Shown piece after piece: positions 7,319 through 16,785 of a stretch of 64,000 nucleotides of DNA. The notes beneath the pieces were generated by a model. That model saw only the letters and a program-made list of their open reading frames with translations. It did not search any database and was not told the DNA's origin. This DNA comes from Halalkalibaculum roseum (GTDB lineage Bacteria > Bacteroidota > Rhodothermia > Balneolales > Balneolaceae), in the NCBI RefSeq assembly GCF_011059145.1, contig NZ_JAALLT010000002.1, positions 744,001-808,000 on the forward strand, read 5' to 3'. Both the position numbers and the translations under genes were made by a program. The stretch's first letter is position 1. Every line of letters starts with the position of its first letter.

Positions 7319-9355
7319 ATGCAGATTCAATATAAACTTTTTACAGCCTTTTTGTTTTTATTCGTTCTTATTTCCATCCCTGCCGTAGCCCAGCAACGGG
7401 ATACCTTAAAGGCTGAGTTGGACCCCATCAGGATTGAAGCAATTTATTCCACCATTAGTCCGGCTAATGCTCCACTGTCGCTCTCTGTTTATAATAGAAG
7501 TGTTTTTAAAAGAAACAGTGAGGCTTCACTGACAATGAACAAAATAACTGAGCAGTTACCCGGAATATGGGTGAATGACAGGGAGAACTACTCCCTCGGT
7601 GAACGCATCACTATCAGAGGGGTGGGATGGCGTACCTCTTTTGGTGTTCGTGGTATACAGGTGATTATGGATGGTATCCCTCTTACTGTTGCAGACGGAC
7701 AGACTATGCTAAACCCTGTTGATCCTTCTTTTGTAAACAAGCTCGAATTGATCAGAGGTCCTGCTTCTACCTTTTGGGGTAACAGTAGCGGCGGAGTACT
7801 TCATATCTCAACCTTCCAATCACAACAAGAATCGCCCACACTGAGCCTGCGCAGTACAGCCGGATCTTACAACCTGTTTAAGCAAGATGTTCAGTATAGT
7901 GGCTCATTTGGCAGCCATTCTGTGTCAGCTTACAGTTCCTATTTAAGCCAGAATGGCTTTCGCGATCACAGTTCGGTAAAACTCAGCCGGTCAGGTTTAA
8001 AGGGATCGGTAGATTTGAATAATAAAAGCAGATTAGAGTATGTAGGGGCTTTTGTCGCCATGCCGGAAGCAAAGAATCCAAGCAGTCTAACCAAGGAGGA
8101 TGCACTTAATAGTCCAAAAATGGCCAACCCCTCTTCCATCACCAATGATGCCGGAAAACAGGTTTACCAGGGTCAACTGGGCTTAAATTATTACAGGGAC
8201 TCTTCACTGGGATTTATAACTCTTACGGGATATGGTATATACCGGGATCTCACTAATCCTTTACCCTTTGCAGTGATTGACCTCAACCGCTGGGCCGGTG
8301 GTCTAAGAGGAACACTTGAAAAAAGCTTTGACAACCTCAATATAAATTTCGGCTTTGACAGTAAGATACAGTCCGATGACCGTAGTGAATTTGAAAACAA
8401 CACAGGAATCAGAGGCAACATTACGCTTGAACAACTCGAGCAGGTCACTAATCAGGCCCTGTTTGTCACTTCTGATGTTGAATTAGGAAATTGGAAACTG
8501 CTGGCCGGTTTACGATACGACTGGCTTACCTTCAGTGTTGATTCTGCTTCTGTTTCCCAAACCAACAGCCGGACTTTTAACGCTTTGAGTCCCAGTATCG
8601 GCGTAACCTACCGCTCCAACACGAACAAATGGTTCGCCAATTTTAGTACTTCCTTCGAAGCCCCAACTACCACTGAATTGGTAAACAGCCCTGAGGGTGG
8701 ATCCGGTTTTAACCCAAATCTAGAACCTGAGCGCACTTTAGGTGTTGAAATTGGAACTAAGGGGCGGACAGCAGACAATATTCTGGGCTATGAGTTGACA
8801 CTCTATCGCATGTGGATCACTGACATCCTGTTTCCATATCAATTACAGGCCAATGGGCCTACATTTTATCGTAATCAGGGGAATACAATACATAACGGTA
8901 TCGAGACGCGTATAACACTTAATCCCATTGATGCGCTGCAATTTAATGCCACTTATAATTATATCCACGCTACATTTCAAGGGGAAGATACAGACAGCGG
9001 CTCTTCAATTGAGGACAATGATGTACCAGGAATTCCTGATCATCGTCTGAATGCCAGTATTTCTTATCAATATAAAAGTATTTTAGGTGAACTTACTTAT
9101 AGCTATGTAAGCCAATATTTTGCAGATAATTTAAATACAGCTGAAAATAATGCTTACAATACTTTGGATGCTAAAATAAGCCTGGCACGTCCCCTGGGAG
9201 ACCGTTTTTATCGCCTGCAACCCTTTCTAAATGTGAACAATATATTCAATGAGCGCTATAACGGCTCTATTGTGCCAAATGCCTTCGGTAATCGTTATTT
9301 TGAACCTGCTGCAGGTAGAAATTTCCAGTTTGGCCTCTCGATATCATTCTATTAA
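7319..9355 (+). CDS. TonB-dependent outer-membrane receptor
   Basis: The 678-residue product begins with a signal peptide (to about residue 24, AVAQ). A plug domain follows with the typical series LPGIWVNDRENYSLGERITIRGVG, VIMDGIPLTVADGQT and LELIRGPASTFWGNSSGGVLHIST (about 55-165). The rest is a long barrel ending in the aromatic C-terminus FQFGLSISFY. There is no N-terminal carboxypeptidase-like domain, so it is not SusC-like. The compact size and plug resemble FecA/siderophore-type receptors. The ligand cannot be told from the sequence, and no periplasmic binding protein or ABC transporter is adjacent. Confidence 0.93.
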   Translation: MQIQYKLFTAFLFLFVLISIPAVAQQRDTLKAELDPIRIEAIYSTISPANAPLSLSVYNRSVFKRNSEASLTMNKITEQLPGIWVNDRENYSLGERITIRGVGWRTSFGVRGIQVIMDGIPLTVADGQTMLNPVDPSFVNKLELIRGPASTFWGNSSGGVLHISTFQSQQESPTLSLRSTAGSYNLFKQDVQYSGSFGSHSVSAYSSYLSQNGFRDHSSVKLSRSGLKGSVDLNNKSRLEYVGAFVAMPEAKNPSSLTKEDALNSPKMANPSSITNDAGKQVYQGQLGLNYYRDSSLGFITLTGYGIYRDLTNPLPFAVIDLNRWAGGLRGTLEKSFDNLNINFGFDSKIQSDDRSEFENNTGIRGNITLEQLEQVTNQALFVTSDVELGNWKLLAGLRYDWLTFSVDSASVSQTNSRTFNALSPSIGVTYRSNTNKWFANFSTSFEAPTTTELVNSPEGGSGFNPNLEPERTLGVEIGTKGRTADNILGYELTLYRMWITDILFPYQLQANGPTFYRNQGNTIHNGIETRITLNPIDALQFNATYNYIHATFQGEDTDSGSSIEDNDVPGIPDHRLNASISYQYKSILGELTYSYVSQYFADNLNTAENNAYNTLDAKISLARPLGDRFYRLQPFLNVNNIFNERYNGSIVPNAFGNRYFEPAAGRNFQFGLSISFY

Positions 9356-9475
9356 TGCTAGACTTAAGAAATCATATTAATTAAACTTAATATCAGCATT
9401 TTTGTAACAATTTCAGCCTAACTTGTTCTTGTAAATAAACAACAGAGGATTGAATTAACGGTTAGCAAGAACATT

Positions 9476-10063
9476 ATGGTGAAGCATATCTTTTTTATAC
9501 TTCTGATGATTGCAGGGGGATATTACTTCTGGAACACCAGGCCGGTGGTACACGGACCCGGAGAAGTAACCCCCAATGAGCCACTTCAGGAACAGGCATA
9601 TGGAGTAAAGAAAATTGATTTTAAAGATTTAAAGCTAAGTCCATTCGCTAAGATAGATCTAGAAGCAAGAGTACTGTCGAAGAAAAAATATTATGAGGAT
9701 CGTGAAGCCACATTTGCACCGTATGATATAGTACTCGGTTGGGGACCAATGTCTGATGAAAGAAATCTTGAACAGATACTCATAAAACAGTCAGACCGCT
9801 ATTATTACTGGGAGATGATTCAGCCCTCCATTGGCATTCAAGAAATACGTACGCATACAGCTAATATCAGATTCATCACCCCAGATAAAGAAATCTCCGA
9901 CCGACTGGCTAATTTACGCATCGGACAGGTTATACAGGTTAAAGGGTATCTCGTGGATGTTAAGTCAACTCAGGGATGGACTATTAAAAGCTCTTCCAAA
10001 CGTACCGATTCCGGAAAAGAAGGGACTGAAATAATCTGGATAAATGATTTTAATATCATGTAA
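9476..10063 (+). CDS. Conserved membrane-anchored protein of unknown function
   Basis: The 195-residue product has a single N-terminal hydrophobic segment (about 3-20) without a clear cleavage site, so it is probably anchored in the inner membrane with its body outside. Recognisable segments are HGPGEVTPNEP (31-41), VLGWGPMSDERNLEQI (about 85-100) and a C-terminal WTIKSSSKRTDSG. I recall an uncharacterised proteobacterial family with the same LGWGPMSD and DTG elements, but I cannot verify this here. A strong hairpin terminator follows 21 bases after the stop. Confidence 0.7.
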   Translation: MVKHIFFILLMIAGGYYFWNTRPVVHGPGEVTPNEPLQEQAYGVKKIDFKDLKLSPFAKIDLEARVLSKKKYYEDREATFAPYDIVLGWGPMSDERNLEQILIKQSDRYYYWEMIQPSIGIQEIRTHTANIRFITPDKEISDRLANLRIGQVIQVKGYLVDVKSTQGWTIKSSSKRTDSGKEGTEIIWINDFNIM

Positions 10064-10084
10064 TACCTATCGGATTTAAATGAA

Positions 10085-10117
10085 AAGAGTTGCGGTTTAT
10101 CCGTAACTCTTTTTTTT
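10085..10117 (+). terminator. Rho-independent terminator
   Basis: An 11-base-pair stem (10085-10095 with 10101-10111, one G-U pair) closes a 5-base loop and is followed directly by a run of T. It ends transcription of the gene at 9476-10063. Confidence 0.88.
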
Positions 10118-10174
10118 ATGTCATAATTTTTAGTTATTTCGAAGCCTGTAACCACTAATAAAATTATCCAATAG

Positions 10175-10513
10175 ATGAGTTGGTTTAAGGATGTTATTGT
10201 TGATGTTGCTGTAACCATGTTTATTATTGCTGCAGTTCTGCTCTCTGATCCCTGGATGAAATATGTGGTTTGGGCCTATACCGGAATCATGCTGCTTACA
10301 AAAACTATTGTCTTGAGTAGTGACAACTTCATGCAAATAGTCAACAAGTCGAAAAATAAGGCACCGGATTGGTTTGCTCATCTACTCTATGCCATAAATA
10401 CACTGGTGCTGCTATATTTCACCTGGTGGTATGCTTCGGCAGGCTGGGCTTTGATTTGGATATTTTCATACCTTACACAAAGAAAATTGGAAGCAAGAAG
10501 AGGTAACAAATAA
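10175..10513 (+). CDS. Small integral membrane protein of unknown function
   Basis: The 112-residue protein is mostly hydrophobic, with about four membrane segments (roughly 8-24, 27-44, 68-84 and 86-104) and a basic C-terminus ending in EARRGNK. I do not recognise a family. It is preceded by the terminator at 10085-10117, so it has its own promoter, and it is followed by 153 bases without a gene. Confidence 0.7.
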   Translation: MSWFKDVIVDVAVTMFIIAAVLLSDPWMKYVVWAYTGIMLLTKTIVLSSDNFMQIVNKSKNKAPDWFAHLLYAINTLVLLYFTWWYASAGWALIWIFSYLTQRKLEARRGNK

Positions 10514-10666
10514 CTTCTTCTGTCTATTTGGGACTTTTATTCTCTGATGCAGCTTATCTAAGCTTTTTATAAATGATCAAAGCAAATACATAACAAAATT
10601 GGAATGTATTTACGCAATTCTGCATTCATCTATTCTTAACAATCGGGATAATGAAATTATTAAACT

Positions 10667-11968
10667 ATGTACCATAAAAAATTAAGCCTCTTACTGCTAC
10701 CATTATTTATTTTAGCCTCCTGTACTCAACAACCTCCCTTTCCTGCTGATGCAGTGACATTTTCAGAAAACAATGGCGGTCTTACCTTGCCTGATGGATT
10801 TCGTGCATCGGTTGTTGCCGACAGCATCGGTTATGCAAGACATTTAACCGTAGATGATGACGGCGATATCTATGTGGTTTTACGCGAACCCCAAAACGGA
10901 AAGGGTATTGCAGCGCTCAGGGATCAGGACAATGATGGAAATGCAGAGCAGATCGAGTATTTCAGTGAATTTACCGACACCGGAATCAGGCTGCACAACG
11001 GATATCTATATGTAAGTACCGATTCTTCTGTGCACCGGTATCAAATGACGGGTGATGATCTCATTCCATCGGCCGAGCCTCAAACCGTGATTTCAGGTTT
11101 CCCAGACCAAAGTTCACACGCTGCCAAGTCATTTACTTTTGATGAATCAGGCAATATCTATGTTAATGTCGGTGCCCCATCCAATGCCTGTCAGCAAGAG
11201 AGCAGAACCAAAGGGTCTCCGGGTATGGAGCCTTGCCCACACCTTGAAAGACAGGCGGGCATCTGGAAATTTAGTGCTGATAGCTTGAATCAGACACAAA
11301 ATGAAGACGGTCAGAGATACGCTACCGGGATTCGCAATGCCGTAGCACTGGATTGGAATGAAACCACAGATCATCTATATGTTGTGCAACATGGCCGGGA
11401 TCAATTGAACACTTTGTGGCCTGATTATTATACTGCCGAAGATAATGCCGCATTGCCTGCCGAAGAATTTTTTCTCGTAAACGAGGGAGACAATTTTGGA
11501 TGGCCTTATGCCTATTATGACTGGCAAAAAGACCAAAAAATGGTGATGCCTGAATATGGCGGTGACGGAGAAACTCCTGTTGAAGAGGGCGAATATGAAG
11601 ACCCGATCATGGCTTTCCCCGGTCACTGGGCACCTAATGACCTGTTATTTTATACCCATAATCATTTCCCTGAACGCTACGTGAACGGTGCTTTCATAGC
11701 CTTTCACGGATCATGGAACCGGGCACCTGAGCCTCAGCAAGGGTATAAGGTAGTATTCGTACCTTTCAGCGGCGAGACACCCTCGGGTGATTATGAAGAA
11801 TTTGCTACAGGTTTCCCGGGTTCTGAATCTCCACAGCCCGGTTCTGCGGAACACCGCCCGATGGGACTAGCACAAGGACCTGACGGAACACTTTATATTA
11901 CCGATTCTCAGAAAGGAAAAGTTTGGAGAGTCGTATATACAGGTTCAGAAACCGGCACCGGAGAGTAA
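10667..11968 (+). CDS. PQQ-dependent sugar/sorbosone dehydrogenase-like lipoprotein
   Basis: The 433-residue product has a lipoprotein signal with Cys19 (FILASC) and then a six-bladed beta-propeller of the soluble glucose/sorbosone dehydrogenase type. Typical segments are LPDGFRASVVADSIGYARHL near 41-60, GIRNAVALDWN, AFHGSWNRAPEPQQGYKVVFVPF and GLAQGPDGTLYITDS near the end. A DxDxDG calcium-loop-like sequence lies at 86-97. The cofactor and substrate are inferred from the family only. It stands alone, with its own terminator. Confidence 0.85.
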   Translation: MYHKKLSLLLLPLFILASCTQQPPFPADAVTFSENNGGLTLPDGFRASVVADSIGYARHLTVDDDGDIYVVLREPQNGKGIAALRDQDNDGNAEQIEYFSEFTDTGIRLHNGYLYVSTDSSVHRYQMTGDDLIPSAEPQTVISGFPDQSSHAAKSFTFDESGNIYVNVGAPSNACQQESRTKGSPGMEPCPHLERQAGIWKFSADSLNQTQNEDGQRYATGIRNAVALDWNETTDHLYVVQHGRDQLNTLWPDYYTAEDNAALPAEEFFLVNEGDNFGWPYAYYDWQKDQKMVMPEYGGDGETPVEEGEYEDPIMAFPGHWAPNDLLFYTHNHFPERYVNGAFIAFHGSWNRAPEPQQGYKVVFVPFSGETPSGDYEEFATGFPGSESPQPGSAEHRPMGLAQGPDGTLYITDSQKGKVWRVVYTGSETGTGE

Positions 11969-11984
11969 CAAATTCCCATATTAT

Positions 11985-12027
11985 AAAGCCCTAAACAGAC
12001 TCGAACGCTGTTTAGGGCTTTTTTTAT
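11985..12027 (+). terminator. Rho-independent terminator
   Basis: The stem AAGCCCTAAACAG pairs with CTGTTTAGGGCTT across a 9-base loop and is followed by a T run. It lies 17 bases after the PQQ-dehydrogenase-like gene and is one of the clearest terminators in the window. Confidence 0.93.
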
Positions 12028-12146
12028 TGTTCTCCCTCCCATTTATCAACACCGGAAGATGCTTTGCTTTGTGTACATCCATTTAACTTTTAAAAAACTA
12101 TGCACTTTTCGTACTATTTGTGGAAACTTCACATAAAATTCGACGA

Positions 12147-13064
12147 ATGGCATCAGGTTCCAAAAAAGTTATTTATGCAGCGCTAATTGGTAACGGACTA
12201 ATCGCAATTACTAAATTTGCTGCCTCTGTTATTACCGGCAGTTCGGCAATGCTCTCGGAAGGCATTCACTCAAGTGTTGATACGGGGAATCAATTGCTCT
12301 TACTTCTTGGATTGAAACGCGCCAAGAAACCGGCTGATGAACGTTTCCCATATGGTCATGGAAAGGAAGTCTATTTTTGGAGTTTTATAGTAGCCATAAT
12401 GATTTTCGGAGTTGGAGCAGGCATATCCATATATGAAGGCATTCATAGTGTAATGGACCCGCATCCAATACAGAATCCGATGACCAATTATGTTGTATTG
12501 GGCCTGGCTATGATCTTTGAGGCCTTTGCCTGGTATTTTGCCTGGAAAGAATTTCAAAAAGCAAAAGGTGAGCGAAGCTATTACGAAGCGGTCCGAAAAG
12601 AGAAGGATCCCACAACCTTTGTTGTACTTTTTGAGGATACCGCAGCGATGCTCGGATTGATTGTAGCATTTCTGGGAATCTGGATTGGACAAATCACCGG
12701 AAACCTGCTGATGGATGGTATCGCCTCTATAGTAATCGGAATTATACTGGCTGTGACTGCAGCGTGGTTGGCCTATGAGACAAAAAGCCTGCTAATCGGT
12801 GAGAGTGCCAGTAAGGAGATTGTGAATGGTATTTCAGAAATGGCGGAATCCACGGACTCCATTCGTTCAGTTAATGAGACCTTAACCATGCATGTCGGTC
12901 CTAATTATGTGCTCTTAAACCTGAGCGTAGATTTCCAAAACAATCTGGATGCCGAACATATCGAAAAAGCAATATCTAACTTAACAAAAATGATCAAGGA
13001 GAAATATCCTAGTATAAAACGAGTATTCATTGAAGCAGAGAAATCAAAATCTGCATCCGAATGA
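12147..13064 (+). CDS. Cation diffusion facilitator (CDF) metal exporter
   Basis: From ATG 12147 the product has 305 residues and begins with the family-typical MASGSKKVIYAALIGN; a GTG at 12120 would add nine residues. Six membrane helices are visible. The metal-site pattern is present in helix 2 (SEGIHSSVDTGNQ) and helix 5 (FEDTAAMLG), and a cytoplasmic C-terminal domain follows from about residue 215. CDF proteins export Zn, Fe, Co or Mn in exchange for protons. The stop overlaps the start of the P1 peptidase gene by 4 bases (ATGA), so the two are translationally coupled. Confidence 0.92.
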   Translation: MASGSKKVIYAALIGNGLIAITKFAASVITGSSAMLSEGIHSSVDTGNQLLLLLGLKRAKKPADERFPYGHGKEVYFWSFIVAIMIFGVGAGISIYEGIHSVMDPHPIQNPMTNYVVLGLAMIFEAFAWYFAWKEFQKAKGERSYYEAVRKEKDPTTFVVLFEDTAAMLGLIVAFLGIWIGQITGNLLMDGIASIVIGIILAVTAAWLAYETKSLLIGESASKEIVNGISEMAESTDSIRSVNETLTMHVGPNYVLLNLSVDFQNNLDAEHIEKAISNLTKMIKEKYPSIKRVFIEAEKSKSASE

Positions 13065-14200
13065 CAAAAAGATTAATCACCTTTCTACTATTGGTGACCC
13101 TTCCGGTGATTTCTGCAATTGCTCAGGACACTACTATTAGGGATTTAGGGGTTGAGATTGGAGTACTAAATACCGGTCCGTTGAATTCAATTACCGATGT
13201 TTATGGTGTAAAAGTCGGCCATTATACCCTAATTCAAGGAAGTGATGTACGCACCGGAGCTACTGCTATACTTGCCCATGACGGGAATATATTTCAACAA
13301 AAAGTACCAGCTGCGATTTATATCGGTAATGGCTTTGGAAAATTAGCGGGTTACAGCCAGGTAGAAGAGCTGGGGAACATCGAAACTCCTATCATATTGA
13401 CCAATACACTGAGTGTACCTACAGCTGCTGACGCCCTTATTGATTATACATTGTCACAGGAAGGGAACGAGGATGTTCGATCGGTTAATCCCGTTGTGGG
13501 TGAAACCAATGACGGGTATCTCAATGATATTCGTGGACAGCATATCACAAAAAAACACGTAATCTCTGCTATTAAAGCAGCAGATTCCAACAAAGTACAA
13601 CAGGGAAATGTAGGAGCGGGAACAGGTACCCGTGCATTTGGCTTCAAGGGAGGTATCGGCTCTTCTTCCCGGGTTCTACCCGAAAAGCTGGGCGGGTATA
13701 CTGTAGGCGCCCTTGTGCAGACCAATTTTGGCGGAGTACTGGAAATAGCCGGTGTGCCTGTAGGGAAAGAACTCAACAAATATTATTTGAGCGACAGTCT
13801 TAACGGGTCTCCTGATGGATCCTGTATGATGGTACTAGCAACTGATGCTCCCTTAGATGCCAGGAACCTAAAGCGACTTGCCAAGCGAGCTGTAATGGGA
13901 TTGGCAAAAACGGGCGGAATTGCATCCAATGGCAGCGGGGATTACGTAATAGCTTTTTCCACATCCGAGTCAGTTAGAATTCCATATAGCGCAGAACAAC
14001 CTATAACAACAGTAGAACTGTTACGAAACGAACGGATGTCTCCCCTCTTCATGGCAGCCATCGAAGCCACAGAGGAGGCAATCATAAATTCTTTATTTGC
14101 AGCCGAAACCATGGAAGGGCGAGACGGTCATGTATTACAATCCATTCCGAAGGATAAAATCATTAAATTGCTTAAAGATTACGGAAGAATAACAGAGTAA
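13061..14200 (+). CDS. Exported P1-family peptidase (DmpA/BapA type)
   Basis: The 379-residue product has a signal peptide to about residue 21 (AIAQ). It then matches the P1 family of self-cleaving N-terminal-nucleophile aminopeptidases: ITDVYGVKVGHYT near 42-54, GNGFGKLAGY, NVGAGTGTRAFGFKGG near 182-198, and the autocleavage region SPDGSCMMVLATDAPL with the candidate Gly/Ser cleavage point near residue 253. Members release D- or beta-amino acids from small peptides. It is coupled by ATGA overlap to the CDF exporter, with the PagL-like gene 20 bases downstream. Export suggests a periplasmic role. Confidence 0.92.
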   Translation: MTKRLITFLLLVTLPVISAIAQDTTIRDLGVEIGVLNTGPLNSITDVYGVKVGHYTLIQGSDVRTGATAILAHDGNIFQQKVPAAIYIGNGFGKLAGYSQVEELGNIETPIILTNTLSVPTAADALIDYTLSQEGNEDVRSVNPVVGETNDGYLNDIRGQHITKKHVISAIKAADSNKVQQGNVGAGTGTRAFGFKGGIGSSSRVLPEKLGGYTVGALVQTNFGGVLEIAGVPVGKELNKYYLSDSLNGSPDGSCMMVLATDAPLDARNLKRLAKRAVMGLAKTGGIASNGSGDYVIAFSTSESVRIPYSAEQPITTVELLRNERMSPLFMAAIEATEEAIINSLFAAETMEGRDGHVLQSIPKDKIIKLLKDYGRITE

Positions 14201-14220
14201 AACTACCAACAGTATAATAA

Positions 14221-14865
14221 TTGACAGTTAAACCACTATTATTCATAACGATTTTTCTGGTACCCTCCTTAGGTTTCTCCCAATCTAAATCTGAGGTTAT
14301 TAATTCAGCTAAAACAACCACCAGGGTTTCATGGATTGGTTTTGATGAAGTTCAAGCACATGAATTCAGTTTATGGGGAGGATATGCCTTTGATTCCTAC
14401 CGCTTTTGGGGAAAAACGCCGGATGCGACCATTGGTCAGTTGGGTATCGGATATAACAGGAAATTTTTACGAATTGGAAATCAGATACTGAAATACAGGT
14501 TTACACTTAATTTGTTCTCAAAAATTACCTACCCCGAATTTGAACCCGGGAGAAATCGTACATCCCTTTCGGGATTTGGAATTACCCCGTTGGGATTAAG
14601 GAGCAACTTTTTCGCCGGAAATAAACTACAGCCTTTTTTAGATGCAAGTGGCGGTATGATTGTATTCAATGATCCATTCCCGGACATAAGAGGAAAAAAG
14701 TTTAACTACACACTAGGAATTGGTGGAGGGTTGGAATATCTGCTCAACGCAAGGTCATCTCTTTCATTCGGGTATAAGTATTTCCACATCTCTAATGGAG
14801 AACGCGGGCAGGTAAATCCGGGTATCGATAGCAGTTTTTTCTTTCTTGCGCTTACCATTTTTTAA
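14221..14865 (+). CDS. PagL-like lipid A 3-O-deacylase (acyloxyacyl hydrolase family)
   Basis: The 214-residue product has a signal peptide (to about GFSQ, residue 20) and an eight-stranded outer-membrane barrel. Near residue 189 it has HISNGERGQVNPG, matching the PagL catalytic His-x-Ser motif and the following Asn-Pro-Gly. PagL enzymes remove the 3-linked acyl chain of lipid A in the outer membrane. The start must be TTG 14221, because an in-frame TAA directly precedes it and the next ATG is deep in the protein. It follows the P1 peptidase by 20 bases. Confidence 0.85.
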   Translation: MTVKPLLFITIFLVPSLGFSQSKSEVINSAKTTTRVSWIGFDEVQAHEFSLWGGYAFDSYRFWGKTPDATIGQLGIGYNRKFLRIGNQILKYRFTLNLFSKITYPEFEPGRNRTSLSGFGITPLGLRSNFFAGNKLQPFLDASGGMIVFNDPFPDIRGKKFNYTLGIGGGLEYLLNARSSLSFGYKYFHISNGERGQVNPGIDSSFFFLALTIF

Positions 14866-14887
14866 CTAAAATATTTGTGTCACCATT

Positions 14888-15376
14888 GTGAAATTGAATG
14901 CAGCATCTAATATCAGTGCCATTTTCAAGAGCAGATGGAAACTCAGTTTGTTCTTCATAAGACATTTACCGATGGCCTTTCTATCCGGTTTAAAGATCAA
15001 AGCATTTAGTGAATATAAAGCAGTAGTTACTTTACCCTTTACATACCTCACCAAGAACCCATTTCGTTCTATATACTTTGCTTGCCAGGCGATGGCCGCA
15101 GAGTTTTCATCTGCAATAATTTGTCTTCAAACCATAGAAAATTATGAAACAGATTTATCATTGCTGGTAACAGGTCTTGAGGCAACATTCACCAAAAAAG
15201 CTACCCAAAAGATCTCTTTCACTTGTGAAAAGCCTCAAGAACAGGATGAACTCCTGGAGCAGTGTATATCTAGTGAACAAGCTCAAGAAATTACCTATAC
15301 CAGCATAGGAAGAAATGAAAGCGGTGAAAAAGTTGCCGAATTTCTGATAACCTGGTCTTTCAAACCTCGTACATGA
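14888..15376 (+). CDS. DUF4442 hotdog-fold protein
   Basis: The 162-residue protein shows the DUF4442 layout: SRWKLSLFFIRHLPMAFLSGLKI near 15-37, VVTLPFTYLTKNPFRSIYFACQAMAAEF near 46-73, and a final long strand. DUF4442 proteins share the thioesterase hotdog fold and have no proven substrate. The start is GTG 14888. It follows the PagL-like gene by 22 bases and is probably cotranscribed with it. Confidence 0.8.
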   Translation: MKLNAASNISAIFKSRWKLSLFFIRHLPMAFLSGLKIKAFSEYKAVVTLPFTYLTKNPFRSIYFACQAMAAEFSSAIICLQTIENYETDLSLLVTGLEATFTKKATQKISFTCEKPQEQDELLEQCISSEQAQEITYTSIGRNESGEKVAEFLITWSFKPRT

Positions 15377-15486
15377 CCTATTCAGATCATATTAATGTGA
15401 CAACAGTACGAAAACCAATCCGGTGCCGGGCACTTTACGTATAGTATATCTGTTAGTACAGCAAAACAGATAAAGACAAACAACTT

Positions 15487-16074
15487 ATGATGATGAATAC
15501 TATCAAGTATATTCTTCCTTTGATCATCCTTGGATTTGCTACGGCATGCAATACCGGTGATGAACAGCATCTCCACACGATTGATAAGGCAACACTTCAT
15601 ACCCAAGATATCCATTTTAAAACTGTACAGGACACCATGAGTGAATATGAAGTACAAAAAAGTCCGGAAGAGTGGAAAAAGGAACTGACTTCTAAAGAGT
15701 ATCGTATTTTACGCGAAAAAGGAACTGAAATCCCCTTTATCAACGAATATTGGGATAACAAAAAAGAAGGTTACTACTACTGTGCTGCTTGCGGCCAAAA
15801 ACTGTATAGCTCAGCCACTAAGTATCGATCCGGTACGGGCTGGCCATCCTTCTGGAAACCGGTAGCCGATAGCGTAGTGGATGAAAAGGTAGATAACAGT
15901 TTCTGGATGACACGAACCGAAATAGTATGCTCGCGATGCGGCTCTCATATCGGTCACGTGTTTGAAGATGGTCCCGAACCAACCGGTTTACGCTACTGTA
16001 TGAACTCTGCTGCCCTTGATTTTGAAGAAGCTGATGTAGACGGTGACGGACAAATTGCCGAAAAAGAAAATTAG
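15487..16074 (+). CDS. msrB: Lipoprotein peptide-methionine (R)-S-oxide reductase with C-terminal EF-hand loop
   Basis: The 195-residue product has a lipoprotein signal with Cys21 (FATAC) and a complete MsrB domain from about residue 61. The four structural zinc cysteines are present (CAAC 99-102, CSRC 148-151), together with GTGWPSFW and the catalytic Cys171 in RYCMNSAAL. It repairs oxidised methionine (R form), here outside the cytoplasm. The C-terminus is unusual: residues 183-194 ([12 protein letters not shown]) match a canonical 12-residue EF-hand calcium loop. No MsrA is adjacent. The lipoprotein location fits repair of envelope proteins. Confidence 0.95.
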   Translation: MMMNTIKYILPLIILGFATACNTGDEQHLHTIDKATLHTQDIHFKTVQDTMSEYEVQKSPEEWKKELTSKEYRILREKGTEIPFINEYWDNKKEGYYYCAACGQKLYSSATKYRSGTGWPSFWKPVADSVVDEKVDNSFWMTRTEIVCSRCGSHIGHVFEDGPEPTGLRYCMNSAALDFEEADVDGDGQIAEKEN

Positions 16075-16210
16075 TCTACTGTTTATTCTTTGGCTTTATC
16101 CGGCAAACTCACTGCAGGGTTCACTGGTTTGAGTATTTGATTCATGCCCAAAATAAAGTAGCTTAATGCTAAAATTTTTTAAGCTAAAACAGGGATAGAA
16201 ATCAAATACT

Positions 16211-16732
16211 ATGGCTAATAAAGCAAAGATACTGGCTACTGCTGAGTTTAATCCGGACATGAAGCGGTATCTTCTGATCAATGGGATTTTAGTTTTGGTC
16301 GCCACTATTGTGGGTATCGTTCTCATTCCCATCTGGGCAATCCTTGCTCCCATCTTCATTCAAAAGTATTTTGACAGACTCCATTGCGAGTTAACCACTC
16401 GTTCTCTGCGCTTTGAAAAGGGTTTTATCTTTCATGTGGAGCGCACTATACCATTAGACAAGATTCAGGACCTTACCTTTAAAGAAGGTCCTTTGTTGAA
16501 AGCTTTTGGACTCAATGTTCTAAAAATAGAAACAGCCGGTAACACCGGTCAGGGTATGAGTGATCTGACCTTGATTGGAATCATCGACGCAGCAAATTTC
16601 CGAAACATGGTGTTGAATCAAAGAGATAATGTTACCGAGAATAGAGGTACGGCTACCACAGACCAACCGGACACCCTGGAAGTGTTAAAAGAGATACGTG
16701 ACTCGCTAAAGAATATTGAGGCAAAGATATAA
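16211..16732 (+). CDS. bPH_2 (bacterial PH-like) domain membrane protein
   Basis: The 173-residue protein has a hydrophobic hairpin at about 19-52. A bPH_2-type segment of the YdbS/YdbT kind follows, with ELTTRSLRFEKGFIFHVERTIPLDKIQDLTFKEG (about 61-94) and then LKIETAGNTGQG. The C-terminus (140-173) is a helical tail. Function is unknown; related proteins are small membrane proteins in many bacteria. It stands alone, converging with the creatininase gene. Confidence 0.85.
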   Translation: MANKAKILATAEFNPDMKRYLLINGILVLVATIVGIVLIPIWAILAPIFIQKYFDRLHCELTTRSLRFEKGFIFHVERTIPLDKIQDLTFKEGPLLKAFGLNVLKIETAGNTGQGMSDLTLIGIIDAANFRNMVLNQRDNVTENRGTATTDQPDTLEVLKEIRDSLKNIEAKI

Positions 16733-16785
16733 GGTTGTCTCCTTCTTAGATAAGTTAACCGCTCTAAACAAACACCCGGGCTTAT

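Noticed and set aside
16159-16186. TAGCTTAA / TTAAGCTA hairpin upstream of the PH-domain gene
   Set aside because: An 8-base AT-rich stem with no T run is expected by chance in such DNA; no regulatory role can be supported.
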